A stretch of 64,000 nt of DNA from Candidatus Thermokryptus mobilis (GTDB lineage Bacteria; Bacteroidota; Ignavibacteria; Kryptoniales; Kryptoniaceae), in assembly GCF_900070205.1 (NCBI RefSeq), contig NZ_FAOO01000003.1:103170-167169 (forward strand), written 5' to 3'. The position numbers and the translations under genes were made by a program. Below are positions 16,503 to 24,819 of the stretch, one piece after another; position 1 is the stretch's first letter; every line of letters starts with the position of its first letter. Under the pieces are notes generated by a model, which did not search any database, had not been told where the DNA came from, and was given only the letters and a program-made list of their open reading frames with translations.

Positions 16503-18521
16503 ATGAAAAGAAAAATTTTGCTCCTATTTGGTATCCCATTTTTTATTTTTTTAAGCGGTTGTTTTGAAAAACCATCCGAGCCAGTTTTACCAACTTGGGA
16601 TGTTGATTTGACCGTTCCAATACTTGACAAGACATTCACGCTAAAAGAGCTCATTGAAAAAGATACAACATATTTTAAAGTTGGCGCTGGAAATCAAATT
16701 TATTATTCAACATCTGAAAACCTTGACGCTACCAAAATTGGGGATAATTTAAAGATATCGGATATTTCAACTTCCGCCTCAACTGAACTTGGAAATTTTG
16801 AGATAAAAAATCCGGGAACAATAAGCGCCAGCATAAAGGCGTATGATATTTTCCCAAGTTTATCCTCAAATCTGCCACCTGGAGATTACATAATTCCATC
16901 AAACGCTCCGGGTCAGACAGTTACAACGAATTTCACCGCCTTTGATAATTTTCAGTGGGTTACTTTTGATGGCGGGGTTATCAAGGTGACTGTAAATAAC
17001 GGTTTGCCTGTGCCATTGCAATTTCCAAATGGGCTTGCAATTTATAATAGTAACGATTTGACAACGCCGATTTTGACATTGTTTGAAAATGCTACCATAA
17101 ATGCAAATTCCGAACTTACTGCAACAGCTGACCTTGCTGGTAAAACTTTGCTAGCAAATTTATCGCTTAAGGTTACTGTGCTTTCCCCAGGTAGCGAGGG
17201 ACAACAGGTTTATCTTGATGTGAATCAAATGTTTGTCAATGTTTCTGCCTCGCTTGAAAATTTGAGCATCGCATCGGCAGAGGCGAGAATCCCACAGCAG
17301 ACAGAACCAGTTGTAATCTCAGATAGCTTTGTGCTTGAACCAAATGAACCGCAACCCGATTTGATCAATGAAGTTCTCTTCAAGAGTGGTTCAATGGAAA
17401 TTAAAATAACCAACAACATTGACCTTGGGCTTAACGGTTCTATAACTTTGTATAATTTTGTCAATAGGTCAAATAATAACCCTCTTCAAATATCGCTTGA
17501 CATCGGGCGAAAGAATTCGGCTTTTATTAATCTTGATCTTAAGGATTATAAACTTGTTGGGAACTTGACGAACAAGGTTGATTATAAGGTTGAAGTTAGA
17601 ACGGAGGACACTGGGGATGAATTTAGAACAATAAATAAGAATGACGGACTTAGTGCTGAGATAAATTTGAAAGATATTGTGATAGAGTCAATTTCAGGAA
17701 AAGCCAAACCTAGGGAGATAAGCTTTGAGGAACAAAAAATTGATTTAACGGGCTTGAAGGATTACAGAGAGAAATTTAGAGGAAGTTTGAAGTTTGATGA
17801 TATTCAAGTTGAGATAAACTTATTTAAGACGGCGCAATTCACATTTGATTTGAATTTGAAAATAAAAGGTGTAAACACAAAGACCGGTAAGGTTGACTCA
17901 ATTGAAATTCCTTCGGATCAAAGAAGATTTGAAGGTTCAAGCCATAGGATAGTTTTGAATAAGAATAACAGCAATATAGTTGATTTTATAAATTCGTTCG
18001 CAAGCGAGGAGCTTCCTGAATATCTTATAGTCAGCGGAAATGTTTTTCTGAACCCGAATTACGAGCTTGGTAAGGTATCATCTTCAGATTCAGTATATGG
18101 TTCTGTTTCGGTGAGTTTCCCAGCAAGTATTGGGATTTCAAACGCGGTGTTTGAAGATACGGCTGAAGTTAGGGAGCTTTCCGAGGATACGAAAAAGGAG
18201 ATTGACAAGACAAATTATGGGGAATTGTTCGTTGAAGTTGAAAACGGGCTTGGTGTTGAAGTCAAGTTTAGAGCAAAGATACTTGGAGCTGTCATGGACT
18301 CACTTCTTTCCATTCCGAAGAGTGATGATTTCACTATTAGCCCAGCACCTGTTGGGAGTGATGGATTTTCAACTGGAACCACGAAATATATAAATGTGAT
18401 TGAACTTAACCGTGATGAGATTCAAAAGTTTAAGGATATGAAATTTGTCCGCTCATTTATATATCAATTGCCACAGCAAATAGCGGTGAGATTGTTAAGT
18501 TTAGAACGACAGATTCAATAA
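16503..18521 (+). CDS. Large hypothetical lipoprotein, apparent frameshift near the 3' end
   Basis: 672 residues up to TAA at 18519-18521. The signal peptide ends in lipobox LSGC (Cys about 20), followed by repetitive beta-strand-rich sequence with no family I recognise: alternating extended strands, many Ser/Thr/Asn, probable tandem beta-sandwich units. From about 18471 the sense-looking frame moves: the next frame reads TANSGEIVKFRTTDSIKVK... and runs to TAA 18572-18574, while the annotated frame turns atypical (AVRLLSLERQIQ). A missing base at about 18471-18473 would restore one protein of about 690 residues. It stands directly upstream of an outer-membrane barrel gene. Confidence 0.85.
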   Translation: MKRKILLLFGIPFFIFLSGCFEKPSEPVLPTWDVDLTVPILDKTFTLKELIEKDTTYFKVGAGNQIYYSTSENLDATKIGDNLKISDISTSASTELGNFEIKNPGTISASIKAYDIFPSLSSNLPPGDYIIPSNAPGQTVTTNFTAFDNFQWVTFDGGVIKVTVNNGLPVPLQFPNGLAIYNSNDLTTPILTLFENATINANSELTATADLAGKTLLANLSLKVTVLSPGSEGQQVYLDVNQMFVNVSASLENLSIASAEARIPQQTEPVVISDSFVLEPNEPQPDLINEVLFKSGSMEIKITNNIDLGLNGSITLYNFVNRSNNNPLQISLDIGRKNSAFINLDLKDYKLVGNLTNKVDYKVEVRTEDTGDEFRTINKNDGLSAEINLKDIVIESISGKAKPREISFEEQKIDLTGLKDYREKFRGSLKFDDIQVEINLFKTAQFTFDLNLKIKGVNTKTGKVDSIEIPSDQRRFEGSSHRIVLNKNNSNIVDFINSFASEELPEYLIVSGNVFLNPNYELGKVSSSDSVYGSVSVSFPASIGISNAVFEDTAEVRELSEDTKKEIDKTNYGELFVEVENGLGVEVKFRAKILGAVMDSLLSIPKSDDFTISPAPVGSDGFSTGTTKYINVIELNRDEIQKFKDMKFVRSFIYQLPQQIAVRLLSLERQIQ

Positions 18522-18574
18522 AGGTTAAAATTTACGGTAGGGTAAATTACAGAGTTGAAATTTCAAACAAATAA
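18472..18574 (+). pseudogene. Displaced C-terminal end of the lipoprotein gene
   Basis: This frame continues the protein above as TANSGEIVKF through NYRVEISNK to TAA 18572-18574, matching its style of short beta strands and joining after IYQLP if one base is added. It has no start codon or ribosome binding site of its own. No slippery heptamer is visible, so a sequencing or assembly error, or a real disabling mutation, is likelier than programmed frameshifting. Confidence 0.7.
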
Positions 18575-18589
18575 AAAGGGAAACAAGCA

Positions 18590-20320
18590 ATGAGGTTTAA
18601 AGCGCTCATTTTAGCGATGCTTTTGATCTTTTCTTTTGCTTTTGGCGGGGATGATAAATCAAATGTTCGCGGTCTCGGGATGGCTGGGGCTACGACTGTA
18701 ACAAGTAGGACAATAGATGCAATAGGTATAAATCCAGCGCTTCTTGCTTATATGGGAATTTCGGGCACGGCGGAATTCACCGGGCGTGTGATTGATTCCG
18801 ATACTAAACAACCCATCCCAGGTGCTTTGATAAGCGTTAGAAACTTGAATTTGAGCACGCGTGCGAATTTTAGTGGTGAATTTTCAATCAAAAATATCCC
18901 ATCAGGAACTTATACAGTTGTGGTTAGTCAGAAGGGATACGAGACATTGATCATAACTGATTTTAAAGTGAGGGGGTCTTCTTCAATTAAGGGGACTATT
19001 CAGTTAACAAGGAAAGAGACAAGGGAGGAGCGAGCTGTTAATTTCAGGAGCATTGGATTTGAAGTTAAAGAATATAAACCGCTTATCTACAATGATAACA
19101 GCAGTTTTACTTTAAGCTTATTGCCACAGATTGGCGTTGGCGTTGGAATGAATTTCTTGAGCTATAAGCTTTACCTTGATTATTTCACCGGTGTTGATAG
19201 TGCAGGCGAAAAAGTCGGAAGATATTTGAGCGATGAGGATAAGCAAAAGATTCTTGATTCATTTTTAGAAAATCCCGGGACCTTAATGACACAAATGGAT
19301 GTTAAGGTTTTGAGTTTAGCATTTCGTATAAAAAGTGTCGGCTTTGGGCTTGGTGTAAGGGAGAGAGGGATCGCTAAGTTTCTTGTCCCGAAGGAATTTT
19401 TGGAGTTCCCGCTTTACGGAAATAAACCGGGATCGGTTTATTCTTTTAATTTTGGAATCAATGGTGCTTGGATAAGGGAGTATTCTGTTTCATTTGGGAC
19501 TAAGCTTCCGATTAATTTGGTTGCGGTTGAAAATATAAATATTGGCGCTGGTGTTAAGTTTATTCAGGGTTTTGGTTATATCGGGACGGATAAACTTAAT
19601 TTGACTATTGAGACGGGTGATTCATCTCGTGCCTATGAAATTACTGCTAAGATGGATGGATTAATAAAAAGGGCAGGCGTTGACTTTCTCGGTGGGGATA
19701 AGGATGCGAAATTTACTCCCTTCCCAACGCCGGCTGGAACTGGGCTTGGTTTTGATATAGGAGCAAGTGCCGAAGTTTTGGGACTTTTTGCTGTGGGTGT
19801 AAGTATAACAGACATTGGCTCTGTGAAATGGACGAGAAATGCAATAATTACTTCTGGTGACACAGTTTTCAAGTTCTCTGGATATACGACACAGGAAAAG
19901 CTTGATAGCTTAAAACAAAGTTTTGAGGATTACGTTAATAGGAAGAGATACGAAGGTTTTACAGCAGGTCTTCCAACGGCTATAAGGTTTGGGGTTGCAA
20001 CCGATTTGAAAACTTTGTTTCCGCCTTTCCCTGGGAGAATGTTAGTTTCAGCTGATTATTACCAACCAATAGGGAACGAGCAAATTTCCGTCAATAAAGC
20101 AAAGTTAGGGCTTGGGATTGAATGGCGTTTGATAGGATTTTTACCTTTAAGGGCTGGTGTATCAATTGGTGGGATTGAGGGATTTGCACTTTCGGCTGGG
20201 ACTGGAATAAATTTGCCTTTTATGGAGCTAAATATAGCAACCGGGCATTTAAACGAGGTATTGAAAGGTGGAGATTTTAGATTTTTCTCCCTTGCAACTG
20301 AGTTGAGGTTGAAATTTTAA
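18590..20320 (+). CDS. Outer-membrane barrel protein (DUF5723/FadL-like) with inserted carboxypeptidase-regulatory-like domain
   Basis: 576 residues with signal peptide (to about residue 19). The N-terminus has the RGLGMAGATTV...IGINPALLAYMG signature of PorV/FadL-like barrels. Immediately after it, residues about 60-140 form a CarboxypepD_reg/CNA-B-like sandwich (FTGRVIDSDTKQPIPGALISV, GEFSIKNIPSGTYTVVVSQKGY). The rest is alternating barrel strands (FGLGVRERGIAKF, GAGVKFIQGFGYIG) ending in an aromatic-rich strand, ELRLKF. AAGGGA precedes the ATG and a strong terminator follows. Probably surface-located; a role in export or as a scaffold is inferred. Confidence 0.82.
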   Translation: MRFKALILAMLLIFSFAFGGDDKSNVRGLGMAGATTVTSRTIDAIGINPALLAYMGISGTAEFTGRVIDSDTKQPIPGALISVRNLNLSTRANFSGEFSIKNIPSGTYTVVVSQKGYETLIITDFKVRGSSSIKGTIQLTRKETREERAVNFRSIGFEVKEYKPLIYNDNSSFTLSLLPQIGVGVGMNFLSYKLYLDYFTGVDSAGEKVGRYLSDEDKQKILDSFLENPGTLMTQMDVKVLSLAFRIKSVGFGLGVRERGIAKFLVPKEFLEFPLYGNKPGSVYSFNFGINGAWIREYSVSFGTKLPINLVAVENINIGAGVKFIQGFGYIGTDKLNLTIETGDSSRAYEITAKMDGLIKRAGVDFLGGDKDAKFTPFPTPAGTGLGFDIGASAEVLGLFAVGVSITDIGSVKWTRNAIITSGDTVFKFSGYTTQEKLDSLKQSFEDYVNRKRYEGFTAGLPTAIRFGVATDLKTLFPPFPGRMLVSADYYQPIGNEQISVNKAKLGLGIEWRLIGFLPLRAGVSIGGIEGFALSAGTGINLPFMELNIATGHLNEVLKGGDFRFFSLATELRLKF

Positions 20321-20348
20321 AAAGGAAATTCTTCTTTTGATTTGGTGA

Positions 20349-20374
20349 GGCGAGCCATTCGGCTCGCCTTTTTT
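20349..20374 (+). terminator. Rho-independent terminator
   Basis: GGCGAGCC (20349-20356), loop ATTC, GGCTCGCC (20361-20368), TTTTTT (20369-20374). Confidence 0.93.
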
Positions 20375-20386
20375 GTTCCTTTTGGC

Positions 20387-20415
20387 TTGATTTTAAGATT
20401 TAAAGTTCGTATTTT
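20387..20415 (+). promoter_or_regulatory. Candidate promoter of the KaiC-like signalling cassette
   Basis: TTGATT (20387-20392), 17 bases, TATTTT (20410-20415), placed between the upstream terminator and the first gene at 20447. Confidence 0.45.
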
Positions 20416-20446
20416 TTAGTAAGTTAAACCTCAAAAAGGGAATCTT

Positions 20447-21364
20447 TTGTTAAAAAAGCAAATGAGTAAACAAGGCGCTGAAAGGGAGGGAGTAGTAGAG
20501 CAGGAGTTAGAAATTATAGAGGAAGCGGTTTTAACTTTAAGGGAAACTGGGAAAAAAGCTCCAGAGATAAAAGGGATTCCGACGGGGATTGAAGGTCTGG
20601 ATGATTTGTTTTTTACAACCGTTTTTGAAAATGGAAAAGCAAAATTAATCCCACTTGGTGGGATACCGCAATATTCCGTTTTTAACATAACTGGGATATC
20701 CGATACGGGGAAGAGTTTAATGGCTGAACAATTCGCTATAAAACAAGCTTCGCTTGGTAATTCGGTTGCTTTTATAACAGTGGAATCGCCAGCGCATTTC
20801 GTTGCGAGTTCAATGAAGATGAGGGCTTTAGCTATGGGTGTTGATGAAAAAAGTGTTGATGAGAATATCGTTTTTATTGATGCTGCTTCTTTTAATAAGT
20901 TGAGGGAAGATATACCGACTTTGCTTAACACTCTTGCATATGCGATAAAGAAATACAAGATCAAATTTACTGTCATTGATTCAGTTACAGGGCTTTATGA
21001 GGCGAAGGAGATGATAGCAAGGGTTATTGTAAGGCAACTTTTTAATTTTATGAAGAAGTGGTATCAAACAGCTATTTTCGTTTCTCAGAAGAGGTCGGGT
21101 CAGGAGGAACTTTCAGCTGAAGCAGCTGGTGGGTTTGCAATTCCTCATATTGTTGATGGGACAATTGTTTTGTCAAAAGTTTTGATAAATAGTCAGTATA
21201 CCGAGAAAATTTACAAGCGACCGATAGGTGAGATAGTTCGGCTTTTTAGGATTGACGGTTGCAGAATGTCTGGTCATAGCACCGATACATATCTTCTTGA
21301 GATAAGTGAAAGTGGTCTTGTAAAAATCGGGCCATCTTTAAAGGAAATAGCAAACAAAAAGTGA
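20447..21364 (+). CDS. KaiC-like RecA-superfamily ATPase (archaeal AF_0795-like type)
   Basis: 305 residues, one KaiC/RAD55-type domain. Walker A is GISDTGKS (near residue 85), followed by the strand AFITVESPAHF and Walker B FTVIDSVTGLYEA (near 180). A FVSQKRSG switch-like region follows, and a KaiC-like C-terminal strand pair (RIDGCRMSGHSTDTYLLEIS). The N-terminus has the family's IPTGIEGLDDLF. TTG 20447 is chosen because AAGGGA precedes it; ATG 20462 is the alternative. From memory this fits the single-domain family found in archaea and thermophiles beside a small HTH partner, and that partner is the next gene. Its role is probably signal-dependent regulation. Confidence 0.8.
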   Translation: MLKKQMSKQGAEREGVVEQELEIIEEAVLTLRETGKKAPEIKGIPTGIEGLDDLFFTTVFENGKAKLIPLGGIPQYSVFNITGISDTGKSLMAEQFAIKQASLGNSVAFITVESPAHFVASSMKMRALAMGVDEKSVDENIVFIDAASFNKLREDIPTLLNTLAYAIKKYKIKFTVIDSVTGLYEAKEMIARVIVRQLFNFMKKWYQTAIFVSQKRSGQEELSAEAAGGFAIPHIVDGTIVLSKVLINSQYTEKIYKRPIGEIVRLFRIDGCRMSGHSTDTYLLEISESGLVKIGPSLKEIANKK

Positions 21365-21376
21365 GGATATTTAAAA

Positions 21377-21751
21377 ATGCCGATCATAAAAGAGGAAGAG
21401 GTTATCCAGTTAGAAGAGCAGGTTGACGAACTTGTTTTGAAAGTTTTTTTGAAAGCACTTGACATAGTTGGGGGTCCGAGAAAATTAATTTTATACAGGC
21501 ATTTAACTTGGGTTCCGAGTTTGATTGAGGCTTGCTATGCAGTTGTGTTGAAGGAAAAATTTTTCAAGACGGAATCAGAAATAGCTAGTATCCTTGGTTT
21601 GACAAAGCAAACTGTTAGAAATATATTGACGGCGAAGACGGAGGGAATAAGGGAAAATATTGAAACTGAACTTAAGAAGAAGACGATAAAAACGCATGTA
21701 GCTGGTGCTCTTGCAAAATTGGCTTTTAAAGAGATAAATCAAAGTGCTTAG
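21377..21751 (+). CDS. Small HTH protein, 'near-KaiC' partner
   Basis: 124 residues. Residues about 65-95 contain a helix-turn-helix, KTESEIASILGLTKQTVRNIL, with an N-terminal helical region resembling the regulatory domain that regularly accompanies AF_0795-type KaiC genes. It starts 12 bases after the KaiC-like gene with GAGG ahead, and its frame ends five bases before the ATG of the receiver gene. DNA binding is likely. Pairing with the ATPase is known for the family; the target is unknown. Confidence 0.75.
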   Translation: MPIIKEEEVIQLEEQVDELVLKVFLKALDIVGGPRKLILYRHLTWVPSLIEACYAVVLKEKFFKTESEIASILGLTKQTVRNILTAKTEGIRENIETELKKKTIKTHVAGALAKLAFKEINQSA

Positions 21752-21755
21752 TTTT

Positions 21756-22460
21756 ATGGATAAGACAGAATTGAGAGTTCTTTTAGTTGAGGATGATTCA
21801 AGCATTGCTGGTCTAATCAAGTATTACATGAAAAGTTACAGGGGTTATTTTTTTAACATTGACTGGGTTGATTCAGCTGAAAAGGGAATAGAAAAGTTGT
21901 CAAATGCTGGTGATTATGACATTGTGATACTTGATTATTATCTCCCAGGGCTAAATGGGGTTGAGGCGCTTAAAATTCTGAAGGCGCGCGGGGTAAATAT
22001 ACCAGTTGTGTTCTTGACAGGGGCAAAGGAAAATGAAATCGCTTCAGAGGTTTTAAAACTTGGTGCAGTTGATTATTATGTGAAGGAAGATATAATCGGA
22101 CCGATACTGCCAGTTTTGATCGTTAATATCGTTGAAAGGGAAAATTTAAAAAAGGAAATTGAGAAAGACAGAGATGAAAGTTCCCAAAGGATTGAAGCAA
22201 TTCAAGAGCTGGTTATCACAGTTTCCCATGAGATAAACAACCCGCTTGCAGCTATAAAACTTGCTGCGAACATCTTGCTCAAAAAAGAACTTCCGGTGGA
22301 TATAAAGACATACATCAAGATAATAAAAGAAAATGTTGACAGGATTGAGCATACGATTTTGAAGTTAAGGGAACTTAGAAGCGAGCAAATCGTCCCATAT
22401 GTTGGAAGGTTGCGAATGTTTGATTTATCTTCTGGAGGTGAAAAAAAGGAAGGTGGATAA
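21756..22460 (+). CDS. Receiver domain fused to a histidine-phosphotransfer (HisKA) domain, no ATPase
   Basis: 234 residues from ATG 21756; GTG 21744 is also in frame. A receiver domain occupies 1-125, with acidic pocket VEDD, phospho-acceptor D60 (VILDYYLPG), T/S in FLTGA and Lys in YYVKED. A linker coiled coil leads to a HisKA dimerisation unit, ELVITVSHEINNPLAAIKLA, with phospho-acceptor H158. The protein then stops (SSGGEKKEGG), with none of the N, G1, F or G2 boxes. It can receive phosphate on Asp and perhaps His but cannot autophosphorylate, so it is probably a relay protein. Confidence 0.8.
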   Translation: MDKTELRVLLVEDDSSIAGLIKYYMKSYRGYFFNIDWVDSAEKGIEKLSNAGDYDIVILDYYLPGLNGVEALKILKARGVNIPVVFLTGAKENEIASEVLKLGAVDYYVKEDIIGPILPVLIVNIVERENLKKEIEKDRDESSQRIEAIQELVITVSHEINNPLAAIKLAANILLKKELPVDIKTYIKIIKENVDRIEHTILKLRELRSEQIVPYVGRLRMFDLSSGGEKKEGG

Positions 22461-23831
22461 ATGCCTGATGGGAGCATTAAACCGAAAATACTCGTTGTAG
22501 ATGATGAGGAATACCTATGTGAGCTTTTAAAGGAAGAGCTTCTTTCTACGAAAATGTTTGAAGTTGATATAGCAAATGATGGAGCTCAGGCGATAAATAA
22601 AATTCAAAGTGGGCTCTATGACCTTGTCTTGCTTGATATAAAAATGCCGAGGATTTCGGGGATTGAAGTTTTAAAGTTCATAAAAGAATTTTCACCGGAT
22701 ACTGAAGTTATTATGATAACGGCCCATGGAGATATAAAGCTTGCGGTTGAGACGATAAAGCTTGGTGCCTTTGATTTTATAACGAAGCCATATAATTTTG
22801 ATGAGCTTCTTGTTTCAATTCAAAATGCGCTTGAGCGAAGGAATTTGAAACTTCAAAACAGGTTGATGAAAAAAGAGATTTCGCGCCTCATCCACGATGA
22901 TGAAGTTGTGGGGCAAAGCAAAATTTTTAAAGATGTGCTTGACATTGTCGCTAAAGTTGCCGGGACTGATGCAACTGTTTTGATTTATGGTGAGAGCGGA
23001 ACCGGGAAAGAAGTCATAGCACGCCTTATCCATAAAAATAGCCCAAGGCGTGATAAACCATTCGTTGCGATAAATTGTGCTGCGATTCCTGACACTTTGA
23101 TTGAATCGGAATTATTTGGACACGAAAAAGGGGCTTTTACGGATGCTTATACTTCAAAGCCTGGGCTTGTTGAGATTGCAAATGGCGGGACATTGTTCCT
23201 TGATGAAGTTGGGGATTTAAGTCAATATGTTCAGCCGAAACTTTTAAGGTTTATTGAAACGGGCGAATTTAGAAGAGTTGGTGGAAATAACATTCTTAAA
23301 GTTGATGTTAGAATAATTTCAGCCACTAACAAGGACTTGAGTGAAGAGGTACGCAAAGGGAATTTCAGAGAGGACTTGCTTTACAGGTTAAATGTTGTTA
23401 CGATTCGGCTTCCCGCATTAAGGGAAAGAAAAGAAGATATACCTCTTTTTGTTGATTATTTTTTAAAGAAGAAAACACTTGGGCGGAAAAAAATGAGTCC
23501 AGAAGCGATGAAGATATTGATTGAGTACGATTGGCCTGGGAATATACGCGAGCTTGAAAATGTCATTGAAAGAGCTGCTATCCTTGCAAAAGATGATTTG
23601 ATAAAGCCTGGGGACTTAGCTATAAAGCCGGAATTGAAGGAAGATTATTATGCAAAGCTTGCGAAAAAGCCCGTTAATTCACTTTCGCTTGCTGAACTTG
23701 AGAAGATTCATATTGAAAATGTCCTTAAGGCAAATAATTGGAATAAATCAAAGACCGCTGAAGTACTTGGAATTAGTTTAAAAACGCTTTACCTTAAGTT
23801 AAAGCGGTATGGGATAACTGAACCGTTTTAA
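22461..23831 (+). CDS. NtrC-family sigma54-dependent response regulator with GAFTDA motif
   Basis: 456 residues: receiver (D near 57, LVLLDIKMPRISG), AAA+ sigma54-activator domain (Walker A GESGTGKE, Walker B GGTLFLDEVGDL, R-finger region FREDLLYRLNVV), and C-terminal Fis-type HTH (NKSKTAEVLGISLKTLYLKLKRYG). The sigma54-contacting loop reads GAFTDA (residues 224-229) instead of GAFTGA, a change known to weaken or alter activation in some members. It starts directly after the preceding stop, with GGAAGGTGG ahead. It is probably the transcriptional output of this cassette. Confidence 0.93.
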   Translation: MPDGSIKPKILVVDDEEYLCELLKEELLSTKMFEVDIANDGAQAINKIQSGLYDLVLLDIKMPRISGIEVLKFIKEFSPDTEVIMITAHGDIKLAVETIKLGAFDFITKPYNFDELLVSIQNALERRNLKLQNRLMKKEISRLIHDDEVVGQSKIFKDVLDIVAKVAGTDATVLIYGESGTGKEVIARLIHKNSPRRDKPFVAINCAAIPDTLIESELFGHEKGAFTDAYTSKPGLVEIANGGTLFLDEVGDLSQYVQPKLLRFIETGEFRRVGGNNILKVDVRIISATNKDLSEEVRKGNFREDLLYRLNVVTIRLPALRERKEDIPLFVDYFLKKKTLGRKKMSPEAMKILIEYDWPGNIRELENVIERAAILAKDDLIKPGDLAIKPELKEDYYAKLAKKPVNSLSLAELEKIHIENVLKANNWNKSKTAEVLGISLKTLYLKLKRYGITEPF

Positions 23832-23865
23832 TCATTTAAATAAAACAAAAATTTTGGGAGAAATG

Positions 23866-24819
23866 ATGGGGATGGAAATGGAAAGGGAAAATACGCAACC
23901 AATTGAGATCCAGGAGGGAGAGGGCAAACCGAAGTTAATAGCTGGGAGACAGCCGGTTATTGAAGCGCTTAAATCACAAAGCGTTATGATTGAAAAAATT
24001 TACATCCTTCACGGGATAAGAGGAAGTCAAATTGATAAGATAAGAAATTTGGCGCGCAAAAAGGGCGTGCCAGTTGTTGATTTAAACAAACAAAGATTTC
24101 GTGAATTGGCAAGCGACATAGCCACGCAGGGCGTTATCGCAATGATATCTGAGGCAAAATATATAAGTGTTGATGATATTTTGAACATCTCAAAGGAAAG
24201 AGGAGAAGCACCGTTTATTTTAATTCTTGACGAGATCGTTGATCCGCAAAATTTTGGAGCACTTGTTAGAACCGCTGAATGTGCTGGAGTTCATGGGGTT
24301 ATAACTACAAAGCATCACACAGCGATTATAAATTCAACGGTTGCCAGAGCTTCAGCTGGAGCTGTGGCTCACATTGGAATAGCTAAAGTTACAAATCTTG
24401 CACAAACGCTTGACGAACTTAAAGAAAAAGGGATTTGGATAGTTGGAGCGGATGCAAACGCTGCGAAATATTACTATGAAGTTGATTACACAATGCCCGT
24501 CGCTATCGTCATAGGAAATGAAGGCAAAGGTTTAAGATTTCTAACCAAACAGAAATGTGATTTTCTTGTTAAGATTCCAATGTATGGAAAAGTTGAATCG
24601 CTGAATGCCTCCGTTGCAGGTGCTTTGATTATGTATGAGGTTGTCAGAGCGAGGGAGTTGAGAAAGAAAAAAAATATAAATCCGTATATTTTAAATGAAC
24701 CGATCTCGGAGTTTTTCTCCCCCATAGCTGAGCAGCAAAAATTGATCAGCGAGCAAATTGAAAAAGAGGAAAATCCCGAAACCAAGAAGAAAAAGAAAAC
24801 GAAGAAACAGCAGAAGTGA
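23866..24819 (+). CDS. rlmB: SPOUT-family 23S rRNA 2'-O-ribose methyltransferase (RlmB/TrmH)
   Basis: About 317 residues. The N-terminal substrate-binding domain begins IAGRQPVIEALKS. The knotted SPOUT domain has DEIVDPQNFGALVRTAECAGVHGV, NSTVARASAGAVAHI, VIGNEGKGL and the SLNASVAGALIMYE C-terminal knot. The usual target of RlmB is G2251 of 23S rRNA. A lysine-rich tail (KKKKKTKKQQK) of about 45 residues is extra and could bind RNA. The start is ambiguous among ATG 23863, 23866 and 23872, following GGGAG at 23856-23860. Confidence 0.92.
   Translation: MGMEMERENTQPIEIQEGEGKPKLIAGRQPVIEALKSQSVMIEKIYILHGIRGSQIDKIRNLARKKGVPVVDLNKQRFRELASDIATQGVIAMISEAKYISVDDILNISKERGEAPFILILDEIVDPQNFGALVRTAECAGVHGVITTKHHTAIINSTVARASAGAVAHIGIAKVTNLAQTLDELKEKGIWIVGADANAAKYYYEVDYTMPVAIVIGNEGKGLRFLTKQKCDFLVKIPMYGKVESLNASVAGALIMYEVVRARELRKKKNINPYILNEPISEFFSPIAEQQKLISEQIEKEENPETKKKKKTKKQQK

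Noticed and set aside
18460-18480. Programmed frameshifting in the lipoprotein gene
   Set aside because: No X-XXY-YYZ slippery heptamer and no evident downstream stem; an indel is simpler.
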